Both the position numbers and the translations under genes were made by a program. From Thelephora terrestris (Eukaryota; Basidiomycota; Agaricomycetes; Thelephorales; Thelephoraceae): a stretch of 64,000 bases of DNA. The stretch is taken from the NCBI GenBank assembly GCA_015956445.1, contig WIUZ02000002.1:1860001-1924000 (forward strand). The letters are read 5' to 3'. Below the pieces are notes generated by a model that was not told where the DNA came from, made no database searches, and saw only the letters and a program-made list of their open reading frames with translations. Shown piece by piece: positions 32,576-43,638 of the stretch (position 1 is its first letter; each line of letters opens with the position of its first letter).

Positions 32576-35500
32576 ATGGGTCCGCTGTTCTTCGCCTGCA
32601 GCAGATGTGGGAAGATTTGCAAGTCCGTTGGTGGACTTACTCAACATTCCTCGGTCCACCGCCAACCCGCCCAGCCCGCCCATCCCATCCAAAATTTGCG
32701 TCGCGAGTACCACCCGCTACTCAGCGGTAACTCCTTCCTCCCCATTCCTTCATCATCAATCTGATGAGAATTTACAGGAACGCCTTGCGATCACCTCGGA
32801 AATTTTCTCCCACCCAACTCACCACCAGCACCACCACCCCAAAAGGCCAACGACAACTGGACCCCGTTCAAATCGCGGGCTGGATTCGAGCTCGCTGAAG
32901 TTCTGTACCTCAAAGCCAACCTCTCTCAGAGCATCATCAACCATATCCTCGACCTTTGGACTGCCACGCTCATCCCACATGGCGACCTCCCCCCTCTCAT
33001 CGATCATCAGGACCTCCTCACGCAGATCGATGCAATCAAATTAGGCAACGTCCCATGGAAGTCTTACACCGCCCAGTACCAATGGCTCCGCCCCGACGCT
33101 GGTCCAATACCGGAGTGGATGAAGACCGAATATCAATTCTGGTACCGTGACCCCAGGAAGGTCATCCACCACCTCCTCTCGAACCCCGAGTTTGCCTCGG
33201 GTATTGACTACGCGCCTCACCGTGACTTCAAAGACGAGGAACGGCAGTATCGTGATTTTATGAGCGGGAACTGGGCATGGGATCAGTGTGTACGTAGACG
33301 TTTACTACGAGCTCGTCGTTATTAACCCCACCCCCCCCCCCCCCCCCGGATTACAGGACACTATTGCAATGGATGCTAGGACGCACAGCGCGATGTTCGT
33401 TCCGATCATCCTTGGGACCGACAAGACGACCGTCTCAGTCGCAACCGGCCAGCATTCATATCACCCCATTTACCTTTCGGTCGGCAACGTGCACAACCGC
33501 CTTCGACGAGCACATAAGGACACGCTCGTCTTAATCGGCTTCCTTCCTATACCTAAAGGTACTCCTTCCTTTCTCGTTACCATGCGCAATCTAATGCATC
33601 GCCCCATAGGTACTCGGGAAGATGCAAAGGACGAGCTCTTCCGCGATTTCCGCCGCCGTCTCTTCCACGGATGTCTGACAGCTGTCAATTCTACCGTCAA
33701 ACCTTTCATGTTGACGTGGGATCTTGTCCGATGCTCCGATCATCACTTCCACCGGGTGATCTATGGCCTTGGCCCCGAAATCACAGATTATCCCGAGCAG
33801 TCGGTTGCCGCAGGGACCGTTTATGGCTGGTGTGTCACGTCTGTATAATCTCTGTCCCATGCAACACTCACGCACTAACTGGTTCCTCTTCAGGTGTGAA
33901 GCCGACCCTCAAAACCTTGATGATCCAACAGCCGAACTGCGGACTCAGGAAAAAATGTTCGCACTTCTCGAGGCAGAGGACGATGACACACTGTGGTTCC
34001 ATCATGGAATGGTATCCGATTTTCTGGTGCATTGTTCACCTTCACTCACTCCAGAACACGTGCTGACCTTTGATCCCAGCCATTCACGGCCAGCTTTCCC
34101 CGCGCAGATATCTACGAACTTCTCAGCCCAGACCTCCTTCATCAAGTCATCAAGGGAACATTCAAGGATCATCTCGTCACGTGGGTTGAGGAGTATCTCA
34201 AGATTGTGCACGGTCCCTCGGAGGGGTCACGGCTCCTCGATGAGATCGATCACAGGTCCACAATTTCAATTAACAATCAATGTTCCGATCATTCCTCACC
34301 TTTCTCCTAGGATTTCCCTGGTCCCCCTGTTCCCTGGCCTGCGAAGATTCAAACAGGGGCGAAATTTTCAGCAGTGGACTGGAAACGATTCCAAGGCGTT
34401 CATGAAGGTGGGCGCTTTCGTTCTCAGCAGGGCTTATGTACTAAGCCAAACAGGTCTTCACCACCACGCTGGAAGGCATCGTTTCGGTTGATATCATCAA
34501 GACCCTTGCCGCATTCCTGGATTTCTGTTATATCGTGCGCCAGGACACCATTGCCGAGGTCTCATTGACCGCCCTCGACAACGCTCTCGGTAGGTTCCAC
34601 CACCACCGTGAAATCTTTCGAGAGTCCGGCGTACGCCCAACTGGATTCTCACTCCCTCGGCAGCATTCCCTCAGTCATTATCATCACCATATCAAGAAGT
34701 TCGGGGCGCCAAACGGGCTTTCCTCATCAATCACTGAGTCCAAACACATCATTGCCGTCAAGAAACCATGGCGCCGGTCCAGTCGGTATGAAGCGCTTGG
34801 TCAGATGCTCACGATCAACACCAGAAACAACAAGCTCGCCGCCGCACGGACTGACTTCTCGTCACACGGCATGCTGGACGGCACTTGCCTCGGTGAGGTG
34901 ATTGACAGGCTTCGCGAAGCCCTCGAGGATGCCGAAAACAACGATAGCGATACAGATTCCGACTCAAATTCTGAGAGTGAGGACGGCCAGGATCTCGATG
35001 CCGATGAGGACGAGGATGCCGTGACAGGTCCAGTTGACGGACCACCCCCGTTGAGCGATATCACCCTCGCGCTGAAGTGCGGTGAGTATCCCTCACCATC
35101 TTACACGTCTTATCGTCGCTTACACTGTCAACACAGCACGCGGCTATCCTCTCGGGTCAATCTGGGAGCTCGGCAAGCATATCAAACAAGAAAACCTCGA
35201 AGCACTCGTCCAGATTTTCCTCTTCTACCACCAGAATCCCAACTCCGCTGGGGCCCCTTCTGTCTCTGCCTGCCCGTCTATCGACTCCATCGAAGACATC
35301 TCCATCTTCCATTCGGCCAAGGCGGTGTTCTGTGCTCCGAGCAACTCTCCCGGCGTTGGAGGTCTCTACCGCGAAATGATCCGGTCCACCCCGAAGTGGA
35401 AAACAAGCGGCATCATAGCACCACGTCGCGATTGTGTCCTCCTCCACACTGGTTCGGATATGCCAGGAGCCAGGGGTTTTGAAGTTGCAAGAGTTCATCT

Positions 35501-35810
35501 GTTCTTTTCGTTCGCACTCGAGGAGGAGGTCTTTGAATGTGCGCTTGTCCACGAATTCTGCAAGAGCTTTGATGATCCGGACCCCAACAATTGCATGTGG
35601 GTCTTCGAGCCGGACTACGATAGGGACGGGTTCAGATTAATGTCAGTGATTCACATTGATTCCATTGTTCGCGCCGCCCATCTTTTGCCTGTATTCAAAG
35701 ACGACACTCCCATCCCGAGGGAGATTAACTTCACCCACACACTCGACGCGTTCAAGGCTTTCTACCTCAACAAATATATCGATTACCATTCCTTCGAAAC
35801 TTTGTTTTAG
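32576..35810 (+). CDS. Plavaka-class transposase 2
   Basis: Multi-exon, apparently open throughout. Exons 32576-32726, 32778-33289 and from 33357 are clear; further small introns lie at about 33.56, 33.83, 34.01, 34.25, 34.4 and 35.08 kb. It starts with a C2H2 finger (FACSRCGKICKSVGGLTQH). Then come the family signatures NWTPFKSRAGFELAE, DFMSGNWAWDQ, DTIAMDARTHSAMFVPI, GTDKTTVSVATG, FPGLRRFKQGRNFQQWTG, GFSLPRQHSL and SITESKHIIAVKKPWRRSS. The C-terminus matches the family pattern (VRAAHLLPVF, AFYLNKYIDYH). It belongs to a different clade from transposase 1. One intron carries a run of 17 C bases (33331-33347). Probably catalyses movement of element 2. Confidence 0.8.
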
Positions 35811-35994
35811 TCTCCCGGTCACTGTAACCACGATGTTGAGCACGAATATTATTTCTTACTTCTGATCGATCTTATTTCCTCTTTATTTTCTCGTGCAAAA
35901 CACGCACGAATTGTGAAAAAGTAAGTTCAAAATAATCAAAATAATCTCGGATAATCAAATAAGTTGAAATAATTGAGCGACTACTTGACTGATG

Positions 35995-36270
35995 CGCTAA
36001 GGTTGTGCCCAAACGATCCACGGGGTGAGCAAGTTCCGTGAATGTGAAGCGCGACCTCGACGATTCGTAGCGAACATCCTTACCACTTGGGATATGGTAT
36101 CTCATTCCCTTGAGACCACCACCCCCGACGCATCCCACCGGACCCAGTTGTTCCACTGCTCCATTCTACAACTCACCTCGAGCAGGTCGCTACGTACTCA
36201 ATGAATCCATGACTTCCCTCACCTGGTTTATATCTTGCCATCCAGGTGAATGCCTCCTGGGGGCAGCAAC
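35995..36270. repeat. Duplicated segment, right part (filled site)
   Basis: Continues the paralogy to 41813-42070 after the two transposons: GCCCAAACGATCCACGG..CGATTCGTAGCGAAC and CTTGGGATATGGTATCTC are shared. No gene. Confidence 0.8.
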
Positions 36271-36799
36271 TCCAATTCTTATTGGTCCAGTAGTAGGGTA
36301 ATCTTCTCAGGTTTCACAAAGTAAGGTGTTTTGCCGGCTTCTATCATCGCTGTGCTGGTAGTATGAAACCCAGAATTCGCTCTACATATCAAAATGGTCC
36401 TCGGATCCTGCTCCATTGTGCGCATATATATATCACCGGCGGCTCTGCCGTAGTACAGCATCATTTACCAGGCCGCGGCCGGAACGAACGGGTTTTTAAT
36501 CGACTTAATGTAGCCCACAGATCAACACGTGTTCACAGAATGATTCCCGTGTCCAACTGTACAAAGCGTGATGGTGGATTCCATAGATCTTGATTACTTC
36601 AAGCTGGCGGTCAAGCCGCTCCCTCGTGTGTAACGTCCTCCTTGGCCGGAGCGCCAATGGCCGTAATTGTATTATTGAACACTACTAATACACAGAACCA
36701 AAATTGAATCGTACCACACACACCCGCTGATTCGTTCGTTTGGACCCGTCACCCCGAGTCGGAAGGAGAGGCAAACGCGCAGGGTATAGGGATAGATTA
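36271..36799. other. No gene recognised
   Basis: Intergenic DNA downstream of the MGMT gene. Only open frames of about 60-75 codons without domains. Confidence 0.5.
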
Positions 36800-37550
36800 T
36801 CAAGGCTGCCACATGGCCAAGCTGGGAGCAATCAGACGACCCTGATCATCGAACCTGACCCCTTCGAGTCTCAGCATCCGCAGTTTCCAGTCACAATCGG
36901 ACACCATCGAACGATTCTTCGAACCCGTCTTGGGTTTCTCTCCACAGAACCCTCCAATCGTTCGATCGGAGGCGATGACTCTGTGGCATGGAATGAACGG
37001 AGCGAAAGGGTTATTCGCGAGAGCGGTGCCGACTGAATGAAACCGGTACCGCGTGAGGGGCTCGAGCACACTGCGGCTCGTTCAGATGCGAGTGGAGAGG
37101 GGCATAAGTACCTGAACGTGGCGAGCCCTCGCGGAGAGTGACGCAAATCACTTTGTACGTCGTGACCTTCCCAACCGGAAGCTGCTGAATCAAATCGTAG
37201 ACTCTCCAATGGTGCTGTGGCACTTTCTGTAAACGCGTTCGCTGATCAGAAACAAAAACTGTACCCTTGGGCGATTGAGTACGGACTTTCCCATCCTTCG
37301 TGCGGTACGATTCTCTCTGAATTTCGCCTTTTGGATAGAAAACCTTTACTCCCATCTGGTTGGATGTGAAATTAGAAGCAGGCTTTCGAGACTTCGCCCT
37401 CTGCGAAGCGTTGAACACCCTCACCGTGAAATCCTTGACGCTCTTCGCTCCCATTTCGTCCTCCGAAGCCTCTTCAGGAGGCAGTGCGTCCAGGATAGGT
37501 TTGAGGCCCTTCAATGCGGGTGCAAGAGGTTTCCTAGTCGTGCCAGACAT
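36800..37550 (-). CDS. O6-methylguanine-DNA methyltransferase (MGMT)
   Basis: Two exons, 37550-37112 and 37032-36800, with a 79-nt intron (GTACTT..TTCAG) that joins in frame; 223 residues. The motif IPCHRV near residue 162 holds the acceptor cysteine. VYDLIQQLPVGKVTTY matches the helix-turn-helix entry of the family, NNPFAPF the asparagine hinge, and MLRLEGVRFDDQGRL the C-terminus. Reaction: one-step transfer of alkyl groups from O6-alkylguanine in DNA to the cysteine, in the nucleus. The family core is about 100 residues from the VYDLI region onward. The preceding 115 residues, basic and unlike bacterial Ada/Ogt N-domains, are an extension of unclear role. Confidence 0.85.
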
Positions 37551-37990
37551 TGTGAGAGTCGTTTAGTCAGGGAAGACGGAGTGGGCGAGACGCGTAGCCG
37601 CCCGTTGACTCATTAACGATCGGTCGATCACGTGCCCAAGAAAACGCGTCCCGAAGCTGAACAGTGAGTCTTCGAACCGACAAAGACATTCATCCAACAT
37701 TGGAGGCTTGTAAAACGTGAATCTTGATACATGAAAAACATTAGGAATCGTACATCGTCAGCTAGTAGAGTAGTAAGGGCATATATGTCCGCCCCTCTAA
37801 AACAGGGCAGTCCCCTCCAAATTTAAGGTGGGGAGCAACCCACTAACATCACCATGAAAAAACAATTCTAAGGGTCGGTTAAACGTACAAACATGAGCAC
37901 ATCCTAAAACTGTCGTTCGAGATCCCAGCCTTCAACGACGAACGGTCAGAAGGAGAAAGTCTCAATAAATCCCAAGGCGGGTAGACCATT
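37551..37990. other. Intergenic between MGMT and ABC relic
   Basis: Promoter side of the MGMT gene and 3' side of the ABC transporter relic. No further signal is recognised. Confidence 0.45.
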
Positions 37991-37991
37991 T

Positions 37992-39645
37992 CTACAGCTC
38001 CCGCAACTTGGCCGCTCTTCGGATATCTTGAAGCGAAATCTGCGAACGGTCGCACATCCCACGGAAGATCCCATCTTCCATGTGGTACAACCTCGTTGGG
38101 GTATCAAATTCTGCGATCCGTCCAGCGTCCATAACGCAGATCCTATCGTAACCAATGATGGTCTGGAGTCGGTCTGTCGGGAGAGTGACCGTTAGATACG
38201 GAGCGCCCTCGGACTCGATGTGTGAGATTGGTAACTCACGAGCAATACACAGAATGGTGCGGTCTTCAAACTCCGTAGCGATGGTATCTTGAATCTTCCT
38301 GTCGGTCTCGTAATCGACAGAGGCTACAAGCAAAGGCGGTCAGCATATCCGCGACACAAGTCTGGAAAAGAGGTTGACCGTACCGGTGGCTTCGTCCAAG
38401 ATCAACACCCTCGTATCCTTAACCAAAGCCCTGGCCAGTGAAACCAACGACCGTTGTCCAACAGACAAATTGCTGCCCTCGTCCTCGATAACGGTATCAA
38501 GGCTGAACCTCTTCGGCCCATCAGCCTCCGCCTCTCCCTCTACCACTGTGCCTTGGGTTTTGATCTCTTCTACCAAATAAGATCGTTTAAAGGCGTCCCA
38601 GAGCTTAGCGTCGTCGAATTGATCGAAGGGGTCCAAGTTGGACCGCAACGTGCCTGAGAACAGCAGCTGCGAGTCCAAATGAATCAGTAAACAGAATTGC
38701 GAGGGATCAGAGAAGAAATGCGTACCTTATCCTGAGGAATGATAGCCAAGGCGCTCCTGAGGTCCTTCAAGCCTATCTCGGATATATCCACGCCATCGAT
38801 AACGATAGACCCAGCAGACAACTCCACGAGTCGATACAGCGCCGTCATAATCGACGACTTCCCGGCGCCCGTCCTCCCAACAATCCCGATCTTCTCTCCC
38901 GGAGCCACATCCATAGTCAACCCTCTCAAAACGTCCGGCAACTCAGGTCGGTACCTCAGAACCACGTCCCTGATTTCCACGTGTCCCTCGCCCGGCCACG
39001 GTGCCTGTGGTTTCCTTTCTGGAATCTCGTGCGGAGGCTTGCGGAGGCTCCTGTTCGAGACCGTCCGCGTAATGCATGATGCGCTCGACGGAGTTCCTGT
39101 CGTTCTCCAACTTTGCAACTTGACGGACGAGCCATCAGAAGGTCTGCTGGATGCTAATGATGTAACTGAGAGTGACGCCGGTTTGGGCGGGGGAGATGGT
39201 GAATCGGGCGACGACGAAAGTGAGGAGAAGACCAAGGATTTCTACTCGCATACCAAGCCAACGTTGATTAGTAATCGTCAGCCAGTAGGCCCTAATGTAG
39301 ATACGTCAATATCTTTGGTACGACCTGGGAGAGGCGCACACGAACCTGTTCTCGGTGTTCACCCGTTCCTCGCTTTCTTTACGGAACCGGTCAGTTTCAC
39401 CATAAGCCCGGATGGTAGCTAGACCTGTGAGAGACTCCGAGAAATGTGCATGCAACGAAGAGCGCAAGATGGCATCCAACTGCTTCAACTCTCTCGCGCT
39501 AGCCCTGTAATACAGCGGAAGGAAGTAGTAGGCAATCAAGATCGCACCGACCGCGACCAAGAACCAGGGGATAATGACCGCGATCAACACAAACGCTCCG
39601 ATGACGTTCGAAGCCGTCATCAAAAACATTCGCATCGAATGCCGT
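37992..39645 (-). pseudogene. ABCC-type transporter, C-terminal half, broken
   Basis: Homologous to the last third of full-length ABC-C (MRP/YCF1-like) vacuolar exporters. It starts inside a membrane segment (MRMFLMTASNVIGAF) and includes Walker A GRTGAGKSS, signature LSVGQRS, Walker B VLILDEA and the H-loop CIAHRL. Two short introns before SVDYETD and HRLQTIIG still splice in phase. Damage: everything upstream is missing; a TGA replaces a glycine codon in QQTF-x-WLVRQ near 39160; and a 10-bp tandem duplication (AGCCTCCGCA twice, near 39035-39055) shifts the frame. The preserved splice sites suggest that it decayed recently. The 5' end is joined to a glycosyltransferase fragment. Confidence 0.8.
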
Positions 39646-39808
39646 TTCGTTCGAGGGCCGGGAAGGACGCGATGTGCACTTTCACGTGTGGCCGCGTGGA
39701 GGCTTCCAGGCCCATCGCCAGAATCGTGTTCGCTTGGCCACTCTCAGAATTCGCCACGAACAGGATTTTCTTGGTTAGAACGCCAGCGGGGCCGTTTTTT
39801 GTGTCCAT
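39620..39808 (-). pseudogene. UDP-glycosyltransferase N-terminal stump
   Basis: The open frame begins with a Met and reads KKILFVANSESGQANTILA, then HVKVHIASFPALER, which is the N-terminal nucleotide-fold entry of fungal GT1 family enzymes. It stops homology at PALER and runs into the transporter relic (the breakpoint is near 39645). The rest of the enzyme (about 400 residues, including the UDP-sugar motif) is absent. A chimeric transcript would carry about 50 residues of glycosyltransferase and then go out of frame. Confidence 0.65.
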
Positions 39809-39814
39809 AGTTTG

Positions 39815-40185
39815 GGGTGAGGTTGGAGGTGTGAGTGCGACGGGAGGGGAAGGATTCTGCCGTTAGTTATACATCTTGTGGTTCGATGCGGTCGGGATGC
39901 GGCTCTCTGCTTTCTTAGTCAGTAGCAGGCTTCAAGGCGGGCTTATGCGACGTGACGCACAGAAGATTTCCCTCATTGTACTGCGCGGTTTCTGGGTATT
40001 TGAGATAGCATGTAGCCGACGTCTTACCAGCAGTTCCATGCAAACCCGCGGAGGCAATCACTGGAGTCAGCTGCAGGCCAGAGCAATTGATCGGGGATCT
40101 ATTCCAGCCGCAGACCGGGACACAAGATGATACTCCCTTCTCCATACCCCCAGCCACGTCTAGAGAGAATCATACACGCAACAAT
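39815..40185. other. Unassigned stretch between gene fragments
   Basis: A minus-strand open frame of 80 codons (39915-40157) shows no known domain. Given its neighbours it may be another stray gene piece. Confidence 0.35.
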
Positions 40186-40589
40186 TCAGTTAGCAGCCGC
40201 GGCTTCGGCTCTCGCTTTGTGCTGAATCAAAGCCAGCTCCGTCTTCAACTTCTTCAGTTCATCCACAGCCTTTGTAATGATCGTCTGATGCTCCGACAGA
40301 TGCCCTTCGCCTTCAACTCCCTCACGATATCCCCCTGACTTCTCACTCTCTCTTCCCACTCCAACACTTTCGCCGTCCCAGGGCCCGTATCTTCGGAGGG
40401 TCCAGCTGCCTTAGACTTCGCTTCTTCTTCGACGCGACGGAACCTCTCCTTGCACACCTCAATCATCTTCTCATCAATCTTCTTGAACAGATGTTCGGGA
40501 GTCCTAAATATGCCCAGGGAGGGTCCAGAGGCAGACGGCCACCACCGTGCGCAGATCTCACGTGCCTCGGCGGATGACTGTGGGGTCAA
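40186..40589 (-). pseudogene. Aminoacyl-tRNA synthetase C-terminal tail fragment
   Basis: The minus frame reads PEHLFKKIDEKMIEVCKERF, later QGDIVRELKAKG. After a one-base frameshift it continues as EHQTIITKAVDELKKLKTEL and ends with an alanine-rich tail at 40186. The helical QGDIVRELK..DELKKLK pattern is that of a WHEP-type appendix. The PEHLFKKID lead-in best fits eukaryotic methionyl-tRNA synthetase, in my recollection. The catalytic part is absent. This is a stray, frameshifted gene end. Confidence 0.4.
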
Positions 40590-40650
40590 GCGAATTCATC
40601 CTTCAGTCAAAAAGGGGACACACCCAAAGCGCAGATCTGAAATACCCTCG

Positions 40651-41095
40651 TTGAAGCCGAGGTAAGAAATCATCCGGCACCCAGCCACCACACTTTGTCT
40701 TCAGGTACTGATGGAGATCCGCTATAGGATGGTCCTACACGAGGACGCAGAAAAGAACCTCGTGACGGCCACGTTCGAGCTTCCTGGGCTGACCAAGGAT
40801 AAGGTCAACATCGACATGCATGCTGGGAACCCCATCATCTCCGGGGAGGTTTCGGAGTCTACCGAGAAAAAACAAGCATGGACACGCTGTTCGTGCGAGG
40901 AGGACCGGGAGGTTCTCCAGGAGCGTTGGTCTCCCTGAGGGTACCAAGGTAAGTGCGGTGGCTTGTATTCACACTTCCGACGAGGACTGTGAGCTGATGG
41001 GGATCGCAATCGTATAGCCTCGATGGAAAACGGAGTCTTGACGGCCACATACCCCAAGGCCACCGCCGTCCAAGAGCCCCAACGCATCGTTATTG
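40651..41095 (+). pseudogene. Truncated Hsp20 copy
   Basis: Paralogue of 15311-15771. It lacks all of exon 1 except its last bases. Exon 2 is recognisable (LHEDAEKNLVTATFELPGL) but shifts frame around STEKKQAW, where the intact gene reads STEKNKHGYAV. Intron sequences are retained, so the copy arose by DNA duplication, not retroposition. No promoter is present. Confidence 0.8.
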
Positions 41096-42180
41096 ATTCA
41101 ATCCGGCCAAGCGTTAGGTCAACGAACACTTGTATCCCACCAAACGAATGTTTTGTACGACTCTCCCTGGACTTCTCTCTCGATTTTGACTGTATCGATT
41201 CGAAGATTCTTGTTAATCACAAGCGATTTTGCGCGTTCCACATATCCCCATTTGAATGATCTCTGCGGTCATTTTGTTTGAGCCACAGAGGTCGGATGGG
41301 CTACTGTATCTGAATCGGCTAGGGTAATGCGCTTCCCGCACAACCGCCATCTTCGGGGCCCCCTCGAAACGAAACCAAGACTTCGCGCCGACCGCGCTGC
41401 CGATGAAAAACACACCCAACCCCTGAGAGAGGCTAACAGTTACTCCTGCAAGCCACCAGTTATCGTTTCGTTTAATCACAGCGTTTCGCTAGCGCCACTC
41501 ACTACAGCCAGTCAGCTACCCGTCAGCCTACTTCAGTATCGAACCAAAGCCGGAATCAATCCCTTGCCACGCGGAGGCGCCTGTAGAACGCTCAATGCTA
41601 CGGTCACCCTCAACAATAGATAATCCCGCCCGCGTAACAATATCTACTTCTCCGCATTTATACCGCGAGGCCGAAGCTCACGTTTTCACGAAGGCGGACC
41701 TTGTAAGGGATATAACCACTCTTTTGGTGGGCTTCACGTTTCTTACGGTGAAATCATAGGTGTTTAGCGCGTACCGTTCCTTCGGGAGGAAATCGCAGAG
41801 ACCCTGTGGTCGCTCAGGTTGTCACTGCCCAAACGATCCACGGAGTGACGAAGTTCCGTGAAGTTGAAGCGGGCGGACTCAACGATTCGTAGCGAACAAC
41901 CTTACCACTTGGGATATGGTATCTCATTCGCTTGAGACCACCACCCCCCGACGCATCCCACAGGACCCAGCTCGTTTCCACCGCTTCATTCTACAATTCT
42001 GGCTCGAGCATGCCGCCCCGTACTCAACGAGAGGATATAGGAATCAATGACCTCCCTCAGCCGGTTAATATTTCGCCAGCCATGTTCTTGCGATGTTTCG
42101 TCCGAACTTGCGCCACAGAGAACCTCAACAAGGTCCACCCTAGGCGGTGAATCCAACCAGGTGAATGCGTCCTGAGGGAT
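40651..42180. repeat. Duplicated segment, empty-site copy
   Basis: Uninterrupted paralogue of the locus split by transposon elements 1 and 2. It reads from the Hsp20 relic through TTTCTTACGGTGAAATC, GCGCGTACCGTTCC, ACCCTGTGGTCGCTCAGG and GCCCAAACGATCCACGG. Both insertion points lie in it at about 41775 and 41813. Identity to the filled copy is roughly 85-90 percent by eye, so the duplication is older than the F-box duplication. Confidence 0.85.
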
Positions 42181-43638
42181 GCTGAGCACTTTACTCTCAT
42201 CCGGCACTGACATCATCCGCTGTTCTGCATATACTCTTCCTTTACATGTTCTCGGTTGTCGTATCTTTTCTTTCTGTCATGTTGTGTTACTGTTCCTGTT
42301 GATGAAGCCGATCCGTTCACACTCTCTGTAGAACTTGTCGCTACCGCTTATTGATATCGATGTTCAAAATTCATGAAATGCGAAGCTAATGTGGCGTGGT
42401 TGTACGAGTTACATACAGTATTCGCACGATAAGTGCGAACTTGAGGCATTTCACGGACCTTCGGGTTTCCCATCGAAATTTCCGTCAACATGATATCACA
42501 ATCATCCATCCCTTGTGACAGCGAGCCAGATTGCCCGCAGATTTTGCGCGCTACTTCGTCCGAAGTCCGTTGACAACCTGAGGCGCTGGATGTAGTTTTT
42601 TGTCGGCCAACTCTGCTCCCCACAACGTTTGGAGGGCGGGGACTTCAAGGGTATTGGGGATCAGAGCCAAGGAGACCGCACGTTTGAGGTTCATAGCGAG
42701 AAGGTAGGTGGCGATCCGCGTGGCGAGGTAGCTAGATCGAAAAGGGGGCCGGGCCAAACGTGGGTGGGAGTTTGAGTAGATATTTCATAGGTAAGCAGAT
42801 TCTGCGAAGCGGGGCTTGAGTCCGTCGAGGACATGCAGAGCGCGGTCCAGTAGGATCGGGTATTGAGTCATTCAGAGCGCGCAAAACCATCGGAGGGAAC
42901 ACAACCGATATCTTCTTCAAGGACTTTATGATATGATACGAGGAGTACGACGCTGTGCAGTTTTCTATCGCCGCTGGAAAGACTGTTAAAGATATTTCCA
43001 GATCCACGAGAACTCTCGCCATCCGCGTGGTTGCGATGTGGAATGTCACATCGGTTGGCTACCGTGCCTTTGTGCATGTACGGCAGTAGTGGGAAGACCG
43101 ACCCAGTCGAGCGGTGGGGTCTGGCTGGTATAGGCCGCCTGGAAGGGTAGATCAGTCGTGGTCTATTCAGCGAGGTTACATGGGATGGTGGGGTACGGTC
43201 GGGATAGGACTGGGAGGACGTTCGATTCCGGACGGTGATTTTGCAGGAACCGAACCGGGGATGACCACGACAGAAGAATCAGGTGGGGTCACTGGGTCGG
43301 AGAGATTAGGAAAGCGAACGGATAGAGGTCTTCAACATCAGCGACGTAACGGCCCAGTAAAGACAGGGGACTGCCCATCTCATGGAATCTGGCGTCTGTG
43401 CCGCGCAAAGCATCGGTATGGCTGGATGGAGTATACAGAGCAGGGATAGAGACTGGAACACGCAGAGGACGTGGGACAAGCCGGGCAGAAGGATGGGATA
43501 CTGTAGGTTGAAAACGAGGGATCTCTGTCCGTCGCGGATGATCTAGTGCGCCCATCCACGCGCGGGGTCGCCAGAAAGGGAAGGCGAGCGCCGCCTCTGA
43601 TTCTCTTATCGTCCCGCCATCTGACCTCACTCAACGAC
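42181..43638. other. No confident gene
   Basis: Minus-strand open pieces at 42348-43077 (for example PPMVLRALNDSIPDP and NTLEVPALQTLWGAEL) have the flavour of a decayed F-box/leucine-rich gene, but no F-box is visible and the pieces are in different frames. The rest, 43.1-43.6 kb, is upstream DNA of the NLR gene. Confidence 0.35.

Larger units (their letters stand above)
28990..35994. mobile_element. Plavaka-class DNA transposon, element 2
   Basis: 7.0 kb, with short terminal repeats CATCAGT.AA and mirror TT.ACTGATG, and a 2-bp duplication CG (28988-28989 and 35995-35996). The paralogue at 41805-41830 reads GGTCGCTCAGGTTGT uninterrupted. It carries a DUF6532-like gene (-) and a Plavaka transposase (+) head to head, with CACTG foldback 3 between them. 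Termini and transposase differ clearly from element 1, so the two are separate lineages that hit the same 40-bp spot. Confidence 0.8.

Noticed and set aside
32920-33350. CRISPR array or phage-like repeats
   Set aside because: No regularly spaced identical repeats with unique spacers occur anywhere, and the window is clearly eukaryotic.
42348-43077. F-box gene on the minus strand
   Set aside because: Fragments are in different frames, no F-box motif was found and no intron set joins them.
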